From: Bos javanicus
Lineage: Eukaryota > Chordata > Mammalia > Artiodactyla > Bovidae
Direction of reading: 5' to 3'
DNA length: 64,000 nt
Assembly: GCF_032452875.1 (NCBI RefSeq)
Contig: NC_083873.1
Coordinates: forward strand, 76,877,987 to 76,941,986
Positions 47,651 to 58,183 of the stretch are shown in pieces. Position 1 is the first letter of the stretch. Each line of letters starts with the position of its first letter. The notes under the pieces are model-generated. The model was not told the DNA's origin, searched no databases, and saw nothing but the letters and a program-made list of their open reading frames with translations. Position numbers and translations under genes: made by a program.

Positions 47651-48251
47651 TTGTTGCTGTTGTTCAGTCACTCAGTCATATCTTTGCAACTGCATGGACT
47701 GTAGCACACCAGGCATCCCTGTCCTTCACTATCTCTTGGAGTTTACTCAAACTCATGTTCATTGAATCAGTGATGCCTTCCAACCATCTCATCCTCTGTT
47801 GCCCCCTTCTCTTCCTGCCCTCAATCTTTTCCTAGCATCAGAGTCTTTTCCCATGAGTCAGCTATTTTCATCAGGTGGCCAAAGGATTGGCGCTTCAGCT
47901 TCAGCATCAGTCCTTCCAGTGTATATTCAGTTTTGATTTCCTTTAGGATTGACTGGTTTGATCTTTTTGCTGTCCAAGGGACTCTCAAGAGTCTTCTCCA
48001 TCACCACAATTCAAAAGCATCAATTCTTCAGTGCTCAGCCTTCTTTATGGTCCAACTCTTATATCCATACATGACTACTGGAAAAACCATAACTTTGACT
48101 GTACATACTTTTGTCGGTATAGTAATGTCTCTGCTTTTGAACAGTTTTGTCATAACTTTTCTTCCAAAGAGCAAGCATCTTTTAATTTCATGGCTGAAGT
48201 CACCATCCACTGTGATTTTGGAGCCGAAGAGTCTGTCACTGTTTCCATTTC
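47651..48251 (-). mobile_element. BovB LINE 3' fragment, old
   Basis: Reverse-oriented BovB 3' end with a TTGTTGCTGTTGTTCAG-type tail, reaching into the RT thumb (complement of TGACTGAAGTCACC-like text near 48190). More indels than the other copies. Only a 60-codon minus frame (48028-48210) still reads RT-like. Confidence 0.92.
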
Positions 48252-49349
48252 AACAGTTAGAATCAATTGTTTACTCTGTGCTAATTTAGGCATTCAGGTT
48301 ACACTTTATTGGGAAATCACAGTCTTGGAGTTTGCTGTGTATATCTTCAGCCATCAGAAGATTAAAGAACAGGAAAAAAAGTGTCTTAATTATTTTATAT
48401 CCTCTAATTTGTGATGATACCCATAATCAACTAGGTTTGTTGCCCCCCTCCCCCTGTATAATTTTTTTTCTCTGCTTTCCACGCCCACCACTTAAATTAT
48501 AATCAAAGTAAAAAACATAACTGTTATGGAAAAAGTATCAAGACAAGTCTTCTAACCACACCTTTTCACCAGAATGCAACCAATAAACAACCCATATGAA
48601 TATTCTGGAATCACTTCTAATCCTAATGCTTTAATTTTAATAAACAGTAAGTATATGAATTGAATTTGATTAAAGTGAAACGCTACCCAGTCTCTCTTAA
48701 AATATTCTCACTGGCCCACAACTAATCATCTTACTAGTTAGATGACAACTTGTTGAAAATTAAGGTTTTTAAGTAACAAATGTTTAAACAAGATTGTAGG
48801 ATGAGGGTATAAAAGTGGATTTAATGTGGAAGCATTATATAAAATATAGAATTATTTTACATGTATATCTAAATATCAGAAATAATCATTTCTCATGAAT
48901 AAATGGATTATATATCATATACAAAGAAATTACAAAGGTCAATTTTTTTAAAATAGCACATTTGTAAACAATATAATTAGTTCTGTGACCATACCTACTG
49001 CTGTCTTTTTACAGAACTATGACTACTGGATCACAACCAAGTTTGTCAGCTGAATTCCAGCTGCAGGATTCATATCTCTCATAACTATATGAGAGGGAGA
49101 AGAGGACTGCCTCATTGTCAAGCCATAAATTGGGACCACAGTGTCATCTGGAATATGATAAAGTTTGTAAATGAGCTCATTTTATTTGGAAATCACTTAG
49201 AAAAAACAAATATGAAACCAGTGATAATGTATTTTATGATACATTTCAGATTTAAGCCACAATTAGAAAAGGTAGCTATAATGCTCTATAAAATAATTTT
49301 CCTGCCTATGTCAGATAGTCCATTTAGCTGTCAAAAATAATCCTACTAG
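48252..49349. other. unclassified AT-rich sequence
   Basis: Nothing recognised. Confidence 0.5.
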
Positions 49350-49440
49350 ACCTATATATATACATATATATATATATATAGGGATTATTTTTTGTTATTA
49401 TTTATTATTTTAACCATTTTATTTTATATATATATATATT
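49350..49440. repeat. AT-rich low-complexity tract with two (TA)n runs
   Basis: TA runs at about 49352-49380 and 49424-49439, separated by ATT-rich sequence. Confidence 0.9.
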
Positions 49441-49578
49441 TCATCCAGTTACAGATTCTCATAGTATAAGTATTCCCTAAAAAGGAAAGAGATTATCACA
49501 ACATAATTTTAAATTTAATGATTTAAATCATCATTTTCCCTTTTGGTCTTTACTTGCATATGATTTTTCTAAAAACTG

Positions 49579-50550
49579 GGCCAAAGAACTAAATAGACAT
49601 TTCTCCAAAAAAGACATACAGATGGCTAACAAACACATGAAAAGATGCTCAACATCACTCATTATCAGAGAAATGCAAATCAAAACCACTATGAGGTACC
49701 ATTTCACACCAGTCAGAATGGCTGCGATCCAAAAGTCTACAAATAATAAATGCTGGAGAGGGTGTGGAGAAAAGGGAACCCTCTTACACTGTTGGTGGGA
49801 ATGCAAACTAGTACAGCCACTATGGAGAACAGTGCTGGAGATTCCTTAAAAAACTGGAAATAGAACTGCCTTATGATCCAGCAACCCCACTGCTGGGCAT
49901 ACACACTGAGGAAACCAGAAGGGAAAGAGACACGTGTACCCCAATATTCATCGCAGCACTGTTTATAATAGCCAAGACGTGGAAGCAACCTAGATGTCCA
50001 TCAGCAGATGAATGGATAAGAAAGCAGTGGTACATATACACAATGGAGTATTACTCAGCCATTAAAAAGAATACATTTGAATCAGTTCTAATGAGGTGGA
50101 TGAAACTGGAGCCTATTATACAGAGTGAAGTAAGCCAGAAGGAAAAACATAAATACAGTATACTAACGCATATATATGGAATTTAGAAAGATGGTAACAA
50201 TAACCCGGTGTACGAGACAGCAAAAGAGACACTGATGTATAGAACAGTCTTATGGACTCTGTGGGAGAGGGAGAGGGTGGGAAGATGTGGGAGAATGGCA
50301 ATGAAACATGTAAAATATCATGTAGGAAACGAGTTGCCAGTCCAGTTTCGATGCATGATGCTGGATGCTTGGGGCTGGTGCACTGGGACGACCCAGAGGG
50401 ATGGTATGGGGAGGGAGGAGGGAGGAGGGTTCGGGATGGGGAACACATGTATACCTGTGGCGGATTCATTTTGATATTTGGCAAAACTAATACAATTATG
50501 TAAAGTTTAAAAATAAAATAAAATTGGAAGAATAAAAAAAAAAAATAAAA
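49579..50550 (+). mobile_element. young L1 LINE, 5'-truncated
   Basis: About 970 bp: the ORF2 C-terminus and 3' UTR of a ruminant L1, close to consensus, with a G-rich tract at 50408-50441 and a composite A-rich tail. The 9-bp direct repeat TAAAAACTG at 49570-49578 and 50551-50559 is the likely TSD. Confidence 0.95.
49622..50190 (+). pseudogene. L1 ORF2 C-terminal remnant
   Basis: The frame 49622-49849 carries the cysteine/histidine-rich end of ORF2 (NNKCWRGCGEKGTLLHCWWE). The remaining C-terminus to the GIHI/GI* end (near 50185) is recognisable at nucleotide level but frame-shifted after 49849, where an extra base in GTGCTGGAGATTCC breaks it. Confidence 0.85.
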
Positions 50551-50559
50551 TAAAAACTG

Positions 50560-50849
50560 TAATTTAGCCTATGGAATAGTAAGAAACAACAGTTTCCAAT
50601 AAATGTACAGTTGGGATATTTTAGTTAGTTTTTTTTTTTTTTTTTTAACTTCTAGGTTCATTCCTAGAATTGAAGAAGACATTTTTTCATGTTATATCTT
50701 TGTTCATTGTTTTTTATCTTCAGGTTTTTTTTTTTTTTTAGAGTTAAACAATAATAATATTTGACATTTAGGAATGTAGATGCAAAACATGGCACTTAAG
50801 GCCTTCAATGTATGTGCCTACCTTACCTTATTAGCTAAGCTTTCTTCTA
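50560..50849. other. unclassified sequence with poly(T) runs
   Basis: T runs at about 50630-50646 and 50726-50739. Confidence 0.5.
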
Positions 50850-50861
50850 CCATTGTACCAT

Positions 50862-50994
50862 GCTGCTGTTGCTGCTAAGTCGCTTCAGTCGTGTCTGACT
50901 CTGTGCGACCCCATAGACGGCAGCCCACCAGGCTCCCCCGTCCCTGGGATTCTCCAGGCAAGAACACTGGAGTGGGTTGCCATTGCCTTCTTCG
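50862..50994 (-). mobile_element. BOV-A2 SINE, single unit
   Basis: One Bov-A unit with the GCTGCTGTTGCTGCTAAGTC end. Perfect 12-bp TSD CCATTGTACCAT at 50850-50861 and 50995-51006. Almost consensus, probably one of the youngest insertions in the window. Confidence 0.96.
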
Positions 50995-51149
50995 CCATTG
51001 TACCATAACAGGATGATATTGTTATATTGACCTTTTCAGATTGCTGAATTGTCCAATAACAATGTCTTTCACTTACTGATATCATGTATTAGTCGCAGAA
51101 CAAAAGAGTGTTTGTACTTTAATGAAAATCAGCATAGAATAGTTTAGAC

Positions 51150-51360
51150 TTGTAGACATTTGGGTTCAAATACCTGTCCAATCCTGTAGTACTTATGCAA
51201 CCATGGTAAGTTACTCAAATCCTTGTGCCTCATTTACTTCATGTATGATTTAATGCTAATAATACTTAATTCACAGAATTTTTTGAACAAAAATTAGTTA
51301 ATATTTGAAAAGCTCTAGACAAATTCTAAGTGCTCAATAATTGTTAATTGGTATATTAGG
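51150..51360 (+). mobile_element. MIR SINE
   Basis: Collinear with MIR over most of its length: GGGTTCAAATACCTG, AACCATGGTAAGTTACTCAA, CTTGTGCCTCATTTACTTCA, AAGTGCTCAATAATTGTTAA. A further possible MIR core piece follows at about 51375-51480. Confidence 0.85.
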
Positions 51361-51794
51361 CCTAGCATTGTCACTAAAATAATGTGGAACATCAGGCAAG
51401 TCATTTACCTTGTCAAGTGAAGATAATACACATTCCTTAATTAGTTATTAAGCTTGCTGTAAGTTCAAAGTTTAAAAATTTTAGTATTTTTAGTATTTAT
51501 GTATTAACTTAAACGGATTTCTGCAAAAGGAGTGATCTTAAAGCAAATGGAGTAGAGTTAAGGATGTACCAAAAGTATGGGAAGAGAAGAAAGAGAGAAT
51601 AAACCAAAATATTGACTTTTCAATATTGAGCTAGGAATTGTGCAAACACTGAACAGAATGTGTGACACATACAGACCAAGACTAATAATGTTTATAAGAC
51701 ACAGAAATCTGAAAAGTATTATAAACTTATAATAGGGCAATTGTTTTATAAAATGCATTATGGTAAGTACTCAATAAATACTCATTATTATAAA

Positions 51795-51975
51795 TACATA
51801 TCTTCAGAACAATCTTACCATGTGTATATAGCTTTATTTCCAGTTTACTAATTGGAGACCAAAAGTTAAGAAAAATTACCCAAGGTCTACAACACAACTA
51901 AAATAATGCAGCACTCAGATGCAAATTGAAGTCTTTTGCAGATAAAGCCTGCATTCCTTCAGTAAACTACCTCTC
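51795..51975 (-). mobile_element. MIR SINE
   Basis: Reverse-oriented MIR: CAGTTTACTAATTGGAGACC, AAATTACCCAAGGTCTACAA, GCACTCAGATGCAAATTGAA, AACTACCTCTC. Confidence 0.75.
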
Positions 51976-52417
51976 AATTCCAGGAAATCACATCGTGTAA
52001 ATCTGTCTGAAGCAATGGTGGAAAACTAGGCTGAAATGGCTAACACATTTCACCAAACGGTTTTAAAAGATTATGCTTCTTTTCTTTTAAAAAGAAAGAA
52101 CATATGGTTCAGGTGGCCAGAGAAATAAGTGGTTTCATCAATATCCTAAAGGAGGAAGTTGAATAATTAATTGAAACTAGAAAAACATTAACAATTCAAG
52201 AGTGAGAAGAATTGACATTATCTACTGTTGGTTTGTATAAGGTCAACTATGTTTTATATTGTACTGTATTGGATATGTAGAATTCTATAGGGAATTTCAA
52301 GGATTGTTTTGCCACTTGCTTTAACTTTTCACATAGGCTTTAGAAACGAACATTACACTTCACATACACTGGTGAGAATCAAATTTAATCATATGATCTG
52401 TCTCTTTATATGACACT
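51976..52417. other. unclassified sequence
   Basis: Nothing recognised. Confidence 0.5.
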
Positions 52418-52551
52418 TTTTTATTTTTTTCATTTGTCTCGTGCCCTGCTGCCTCCATATGTGGACTCTTAGTTTCCCGACCAGGGATTGAACCAGGGTC
52501 CCCTCAACTGGAAGCATAGAGTTTTAACCAGCGGACCACTAGGGAAGTCCT
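52418..52551 (-). mobile_element. CHR-2 type SINE
   Basis: A reverse-oriented CHR-2 head: GACCAGGGATTGAACCAGGG, AACCAGCGGACCACTAGGGA, AGTCC. Diverged body with a T-rich tail at 52420-52432. Confidence 0.87.
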
Positions 52552-52599
52552 TAACATCCTTCTTATATTCCCTACATTAGTGAAGATAGTCTAATGACT

Positions 52600-53000
52600 G
52601 CAATCCACAAATGTCAAGATTTCAGTAGCTTATAACAGTAAAGTTTTGTTTCTCATTCAAAATTCCCTCAGGTGAGTTTCCCTAATCAGAGTGTAGCTCT
52701 CTTTCAAACATGATTCAGGGAGCTAGGCCTCTTTCATACTGTGAATGTGATCTCTCATCTTCCTCAGCTGGTTTCTAAGATTTAGGGACCATTTCAACAG
52801 ACAGAATAGCAGGTGAAAAATTACACATGGGAGGTCTTATAAGCCTGACCTGGAAGTCTGCAGACTTTATATCATTTCTACTGAACACTCATTGTACATT
52901 GTATACATTTTGATGTATATATTAATACAATATATATTTCTTTGGCTAGAACTCAGTCACATGGTTATGTAACTGAGGTCATTCATCAGTTAGATCCATT
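52600..53000. other. possible ancient LTR-type repeat
   Basis: GCTTATAACAGTAAAGTTTT and TTCTCATTCAAAATTCCCTC resemble an old mammalian LTR read in reverse, but the match is too weak to name. No gene. Confidence 0.3.
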
Positions 53001-53044
53001 ATTTATTAATAAATAATAAACTGTAACCTACCTTCATTGATCAA

Positions 53045-53565
53045 GCTCACGTTGTTTTCACAAAAACTGGACATACTCCAAGCCTCAAGGGGCCTAAACA
53101 ATATGTACACCCAAGTTGTTTTTCAGGAACTCAGGGTCAGTTGTGTCCAGCTTGAGCTCCACTCATTTAAGACTGATTTGGATAACTGACCCTTCAACAC
53201 AAGTGTCTGGTCAGTGACCTTTTGACATGAGAGGGCCAAAAACTCCACCCTCACAACACGTCTATGTCGCCATTTTCTGAACATGCGGCCTGTGAAGAAG
53301 GCTGTGACTTAGTTGCACCTGCACAGAACAAAGACTATATCACCTTTTTCTTATCTCTAATCACCTTTCCTTACATTCCTCATGCCTCACACCACCTGCT
53401 TCTTTATCTCATAAATATCCAGCCCCTTACCTTCAGTGAGGCAGACTTGAGACTTTCCTGTTTTCTTGCTTGGCTGCCTTGTGAATAAACCCTTTCTCTG
53501 CTACAAGCCTCAGTATCTGGCTTGTTACACAATGGGCAAATGAACCAAATTCGGCAACAGTTACA
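53045..53565 (+). mobile_element. endogenous retrovirus solo LTR
   Basis: The text fits an ERV LTR. An upstream U3-like part (CTTTTGACATGAGAGGGCCA, AACTCCACCCTCACAACACG) leads to a TATA-like ATAAATA at 53411-53417. AATAAA follows at 53484-53489, and the polyadenylation region ends near TTCGGCAACAG (53551-53560). No gag, pol or env follows, so it is solo. The exact ends and TSD could not be fixed. The family is an artiodactyl or mammalian ERV, not named further. Confidence 0.65.
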
Positions 53566-53872
53566 CCTATCTACAGGGGAGGATGAGAAAGACAGCCTCA
53601 CTCTATGCGTGGGAAGAAGACTTGGTGACAAACTAGCAAGTCTGAGACATAGTCTCCCTCCCTGAAAACAATGTCTCATTTTAGAGTTCCACATATCCAA
53701 ATACATCAAGGACTGTTCTAGATGCAATCTTCTTAAGTTTCCTGAGTTCTTACAGCATAGGTGTGTTTTTTGCCATAGGTGAGCCCTTAAACAAGATTGT
53801 AGGGTTTTGTTTTGTTTTCATTTTGCATTGCTCTTAAGGAGCTTATTCTAAAGGCCAAACAGATTAAGATGG
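53566..53872. other. unclassified sequence
   Basis: Nothing recognised. Confidence 0.5.
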
Positions 53873-53880
53873 GATTCAAG

Positions 53881-54012
53881 GGACTTCCCTGGTGGTCCAG
53901 TGGTTAAGACTCTGCACTCCCACTACAGAGGCCACAGGTTCAATCCCTGGTCAGAGAATTAGAATCCCACAAGCCATTAGATGTGACCAAAAAATAATAA
54001 TAATAATAATAA
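53881..54012 (+). mobile_element. CHR-2 type SINE
   Basis: Near-consensus head GACTTCCCTGGTGGTCCAGT and GGTTCAATCCCTGGTCAGAG, with an (ATA)n tail at 53988-54010. 8-bp TSD GATTCAAG at 53873-53880 and 54013-54020. Confidence 0.95.
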
Positions 54013-54029
54013 GATTCAAGAGAAAACAT

Positions 54030-54225
54030 CACAAGTTCAAATGCCATCATGTTTACATATTAACTTCATGGACTTGGGAAGTTTTTTTTAACTCTCTGAC
54101 TTCGTTTTCACATCCAAAAAATAATACTCAAGGTACGGTTAAAAGGTACAATTAGTATAATATATGTAAAGCTCTTAGAAGAGTGCCTGGCACATAGTGA
54201 ATCCTCAATAAATTTTATCAGTTAT
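54030..54225 (+). mobile_element. MIR SINE
   Basis: A well-preserved 3' half: GGACTTGGGAAGTTTTTTTT, TATGTAAAGCTCTTAGAAGA, GTGCCTGGCACATAGTGAAT. The CHR-2 inserted just 5' of it. Confidence 0.88.
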
Positions 54226-54324
54226 TTTAAATCTGCCACTTATTATCCATTTGCTTATCTCATTATTTTTATGAAACCAAAACCTCCTGAAGACCATGAT
54301 CATGTATTTCCTTTAGGATCCTCT

Positions 54325-54366
54325 GCATTCTTAGGCAATGCTCACCTTACGCATTCTTAGGCAATG
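54325..54366. repeat. 26-bp tandem duplication
   Basis: GCATTCTTAGGCAATG at 54325-54340 recurs at 54351-54366, period 26. A third partial copy (CTTAGGCAATG) follows at 54371-54381, directly beside a SINE. Confidence 0.85.
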
Positions 54367-54380
54367 GTACCTTAGGCAAT

Positions 54381-54590
54381 GATAAGTCATTCAATCCTGT
54401 CCGACTCTTTGCAACCCTTTGAACTATAGCCCACCAGGCTCCTCAGTTCTTGGATTTTTCAGCCAAGAATACTAGAGCAGGTTGCCATTTCCTTTTCCAG
54501 GGGATCCTCCCAACCCAGGGACTGAACCCTCATCTCGTGTGTCTCCTGCATTGCAGGTGGATTCTTTACTCTTTGAGCCATCGGGGAAGC
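54381..54590 (-). mobile_element. Bov-tA SINE
   Basis: A full reverse-oriented copy. ACCTTAGG at 54369-54376 and 54591-54598 may be its TSD. Confidence 0.92.
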
Positions 54591-54599
54591 ACCTTAGGA

Positions 54600-55739
54600 A
54601 TATCAGGCAATCAAATATTTGTTGGATAAAGCAATGGATTTCTTTCTTAGTTTTTCATAAATACTCTATATGCACTGCCATTATATATGGTTGAAAAGAT
54701 AATACATTGGAACAAAATGCATAGTGGTACTTCATATTCAGTTGCAAAATACTAAAATATATTCAGAATTTTCCCCATTACTTCTCCCAGTTTAGTACAT
54801 AAATGCCCACTTAAATGTATAGGATGATATTTATGATTGAGTTTTACCCTAAGTGCCCTTTATATTAATGTAAACTCTTGAGCAGTAACCAAAAATCATT
54901 ACAGCTTGATGTCTTTTCAGTGGCCCGAATAAAATGAATTGGTCTCAGTCCAATTCCTAGTGGACAAGTGTCTAAATCAAAAAACACCACCACAATTAGC
55001 ATTACTTTAGTTAATAGTTTTAACCACTGAGGTCAAGGATAAAATGAATAATAAAATTTGAACTAACCTTGTAATGCAAGTTGTAACTCCTTCCAAAATA
55101 GAGATTGCATAAGTGGTATCTGATAACTAGTTAATTTGAAGAATAAACAGAAGAAAGGAACAGCAATGAGACTGACTAGGAATTTATGTAATTTTATGAA
55201 ACTAAATTTTCTATAATAGTCATTCCTTTCAAAAAAATAGCCATAAAAAGTTTGCTTCATGAGAAAATAAATGTCTAACAAAACTAACCATTTTCAACCT
55301 ACTATTAATTTTGCAAATAAAGCTGAGAATTTAAATACAAATATATCTATCTCTTTCCCAAGTCACCATATAGAAGACTCACTGGTGAATTTCTAAAAGT
55401 GAGGAGAAAACACAAATAATCCCTAGAATCTTTACAGACAGGTAGAAAAAACTTTATCTCTGGATCCAAAGAACTTCATCAAAGGACTTCAGAATACAAA
55501 TGTTATAAGTCTTTCTAGCAGCAAAAAGGTAAACCCTGAATATTTATCCCTTTATATAAGATGATGCAATTCTCTTTATTATGAATCCAAACATCTTATT
55601 TTTACACATAATTTCGGTTCTGATACATTGAGTTGAAGTACCTAAAGTTACAAAGTATCTCCACTTTTCATGTCATGCTAAGTGTCTACCTTAAAAGATT
55701 ATACATTATTAAAAGTTCTTCTGTGTATGAATGTGTGTG
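54600..55739. other. unclassified AT-rich sequence
   Basis: Nothing recognised. Confidence 0.5.
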
Positions 55740-55870
55740 TTTAACATTGCTCAAACCACTGAGAAAAACACTAAAGAACAAAATAGGTAAAACTCCCTGC
55801 CTTCATGAAATTTACATTCTAATGATGAGAAAAAGAAAATAAGAAATGCATTTAATAATGCAGTAGCACA
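55740..55870 (+). mobile_element. ancient L2/MIR-class repeat remnant
   Basis: CTCCCTGCCTTCATGAAATTTACATTCTAATGATGAG (55793-55829) follows the old mammalian phrase in which an element reads CCTGCCCTCATGGAGCTTAC. Short and decayed. Confidence 0.5.
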
Positions 55871-55899
55871 AGGTCAGGGAGATTAGTTTCCATGATGCC

Positions 55900-56325
55900 A
55901 TGTCGGTTTGCTAGAGCTGCAATAGCAATGAACTGCAGATGGGGTGGCCTAATCAACAGAAGTTCATTTTCTCACAGTTTCAGAGACTGGAAGTCCAGGA
56001 TAAAAGTGGCAGCAGGGTTGGTTTCTTCTGAGCGTCATGAGGGAAGGATCTGTTCCAGACCTCTCTCCTTAGCTGGTAGATAGCTGTCTGCTCCCTGCGA
56101 CTTCACATCATGTTTCATCTGTGCCTGCATCAGTGTCCCCATTTTCTCTTCTTACTAGAATACCAGCCATACTAGATTAGAGCTCACCCTTGATGTGTTC
56201 ATTTAAACTTCTTTACCTCTTTAATGATCCTGTCTCTAAATACAGTCACAGTCTGAGGTCCTGGGGCTTGGGACTTCAACATGTAAATTTCAATGGGCTC
56301 ACAATTAGCCCAAAACAAGAGGAAA
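55900..56325 (-). mobile_element. MLT1/MST-type (ERVL-MaLR) LTR
   Basis: The reverse complement of a MaLR LTR: GGTTTGCTAGAGCTGCAATA, TTTTCTCACAGTTTCAGAGA, GCAGCAGGGTTGGTTTCTTC, CTCTCTCCTTAGCTGGTAGA, CTGTCTCTAAATACAGTCAC, GGGACTTCAACATGTAAATT. Confidence 0.8.
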
Positions 56326-56751
56326 ATTGATATTGGAATTTTAAATGGGATGATCTAGTCTGGTTTCAATGAAAAGATGTTACTTGGGCAAAGGCGTGGA
56401 AATAATTTACAAAACAAGTTATAACCTTGTTTGTAACAAACCTTTGTAACAAAAGCCAAATTTCCAATTAATAAAAACCAATTAAACTTAACTAACGTAA
56501 GAACAAAGGGGTAACTAATAGGACCCAAGGTAAGACCCTAGCTTGGCTTCAGGAAAGGCCCTAAAATCAAAATCCAGAAAACCTCCAAGATACTAGGCAG
56601 TGCTTTGACTCTCCATGGCTTGTTTCTGCATCTCTCTGCATGTTCACTTCCTTCTCTTCCTGCAGACCTCTCCCTCTCTGCTTGTCAGGGCTGGGATTGA
56701 CAAAGCCTCTCCATGGTTTGCGGTTAATACATATCCCATTTTCAACTGGTT
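56326..56751. other. unclassified sequence
   Basis: No family named with confidence. The 201-codon plus frame from 56615 begins here but mostly reads antisense through the following BovB. Confidence 0.45.
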
Positions 56752-56764
56752 GGAGATACTTACT

Positions 56765-57551
56765 CAGTTCAGTTCAGTCACTCAGTTGTGTCTGACTCTT
56801 TGTGACTCCATGAAACGCAGCACCCCAAGCCTCCCTGTCCATCACCAACTCCCGGAGTTTACTCAACTCATGTCCATCGAGTTGGTGATGCCATCCAACC
56901 ATCTTATCCTCTGTCGAACCCTTCTCCTCCTGCCCTCAATCTTTCCCAGCATCAGGGTCTTTTCAAATGAGTCAGCTCTTCGTATTAGGTGGCCAAAGTA
57001 TTGGAGTTTCAGCTTCAGCATCAGTCCTTCCAATGAACACCCAGGACTGATCTCCTCTAGGATGGACTGGTTGCATTTCCTTGTAGCCCAAGGGACTCTC
57101 AAGAGTCTTCTCCAACACCACAGTTTAAAAGCAACAATTCTTTGGTGCTCAGCTTTCTATATAGTTCAACTCTCACATCCATACATGACCACTGGAGAAA
57201 CCATAGCCTTGACTAGATAGACCTTTGTTGACAAAGTAATGTCTCTGCTTTTTAATATGCTGTCTAGGTTGGTCATAACTTTCCTTCCAAGGAGTAAACA
57301 AACGTCTTTTAATTTCATGGCTGCAGTCACCATCTGCAGTGATTTTGAAGCCCAGAAAAATAAAGTCAGCCACTGTTTCCACTGTTTCCCCATCTATTTG
57401 CCATGAAGTGATAGTACCAGATGCCATGATCTTCGTTTTCTGAATGTTGAGCTTTAAGCCAACGTTTTCACTCTCCTCTTTCACTTTTATCAAGAGGCTC
57501 TTTAGTTCATCTTCACTTTCTGCTTAAGGGTGGTGTCATCTGCATATCTGA
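56765..57551 (-). mobile_element. BovB LINE 3' fragment
   Basis: 787 bp from the CAGTTCAGTTCAGTCACTC tail to the motif C region (complement of CATCTGCATATCTGA, which encodes RYADD). Perfect 13-bp TSD GGAGATACTTACT at 56752-56764 and 57552-57564. RT remnants in frames 57173-57493 and 56863-57102 are frame-shifted. Confidence 0.96.
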
Positions 57552-57564
57552 GGAGATACTTACT

Positions 57565-58183
57565 AGCCACTCCTGAATGCTAATTCCACATTCCCTGGTC
57601 CAGGTAAGACAAATATCTAGGATCACATAGAATAAAAATAGCTGCCTTTCTCTGTGAAAGGGCAAGATCCTTCTCTGTGGGCGAATAAGGAGACTTTGTG
57701 AGTGAAGTAGTTTACTCCAAAATAGTTTATGACAGTAAAAGTTTCCTCTTCAGCTATTAGATATCACATTTTTTTTACAAACTATTTTAGTCCTTTTTTC
57801 ATGCTTACACTTTCTTCATCAAAATTTACAAATATTCTTGAAATTACTCTGAGCATTTCTTCTTTGGCATGGAAGGATAGAAAGAGCACAAAGGAGAGGG
57901 AGTCATAAAAATTAGGTGAAATCTTACGTTTCACAGTAAATTACCTCATGTTCTTGAGCATGCTACCTTATACTTCTCAACTGGAAAAAGCATGCAACAA
58001 AGTTCTTATCACACTATATGTAATTGCTTATTTATTCAAATCCTTACCCAGTTATGCAAAATTCATTTTTTAGAAAAAGTTTACTACTTTCTCACCTTGG
58101 GCCAAGCATTCTGATAAAACAAGGTATCCAAAGGAAGAATAGGGATGAGGAGGGGATCTGACACATAATCTGTACTTACAAAT
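57565..58183. other. unclassified AT-rich sequence
   Basis: Nothing recognised, except a weak MIR-like phrase near 57945-57990. Confidence 0.5.

Noticed and set aside
53264..53727. frames of 74 and 107 codons over the ERV LTR
   Set aside because: LTR sequence with a TATA-like box and AATAAA; the frames do not match gag, pol or env and look accidental.
56615..57220. 201-codon plus-strand frame that begins outside BovB
   Set aside because: The first 45 codons are unrelated sequence that happens to be open, and the rest is BovB antisense. The 13-bp TSD at 56752-56764 shows that the two parts were joined by insertion.
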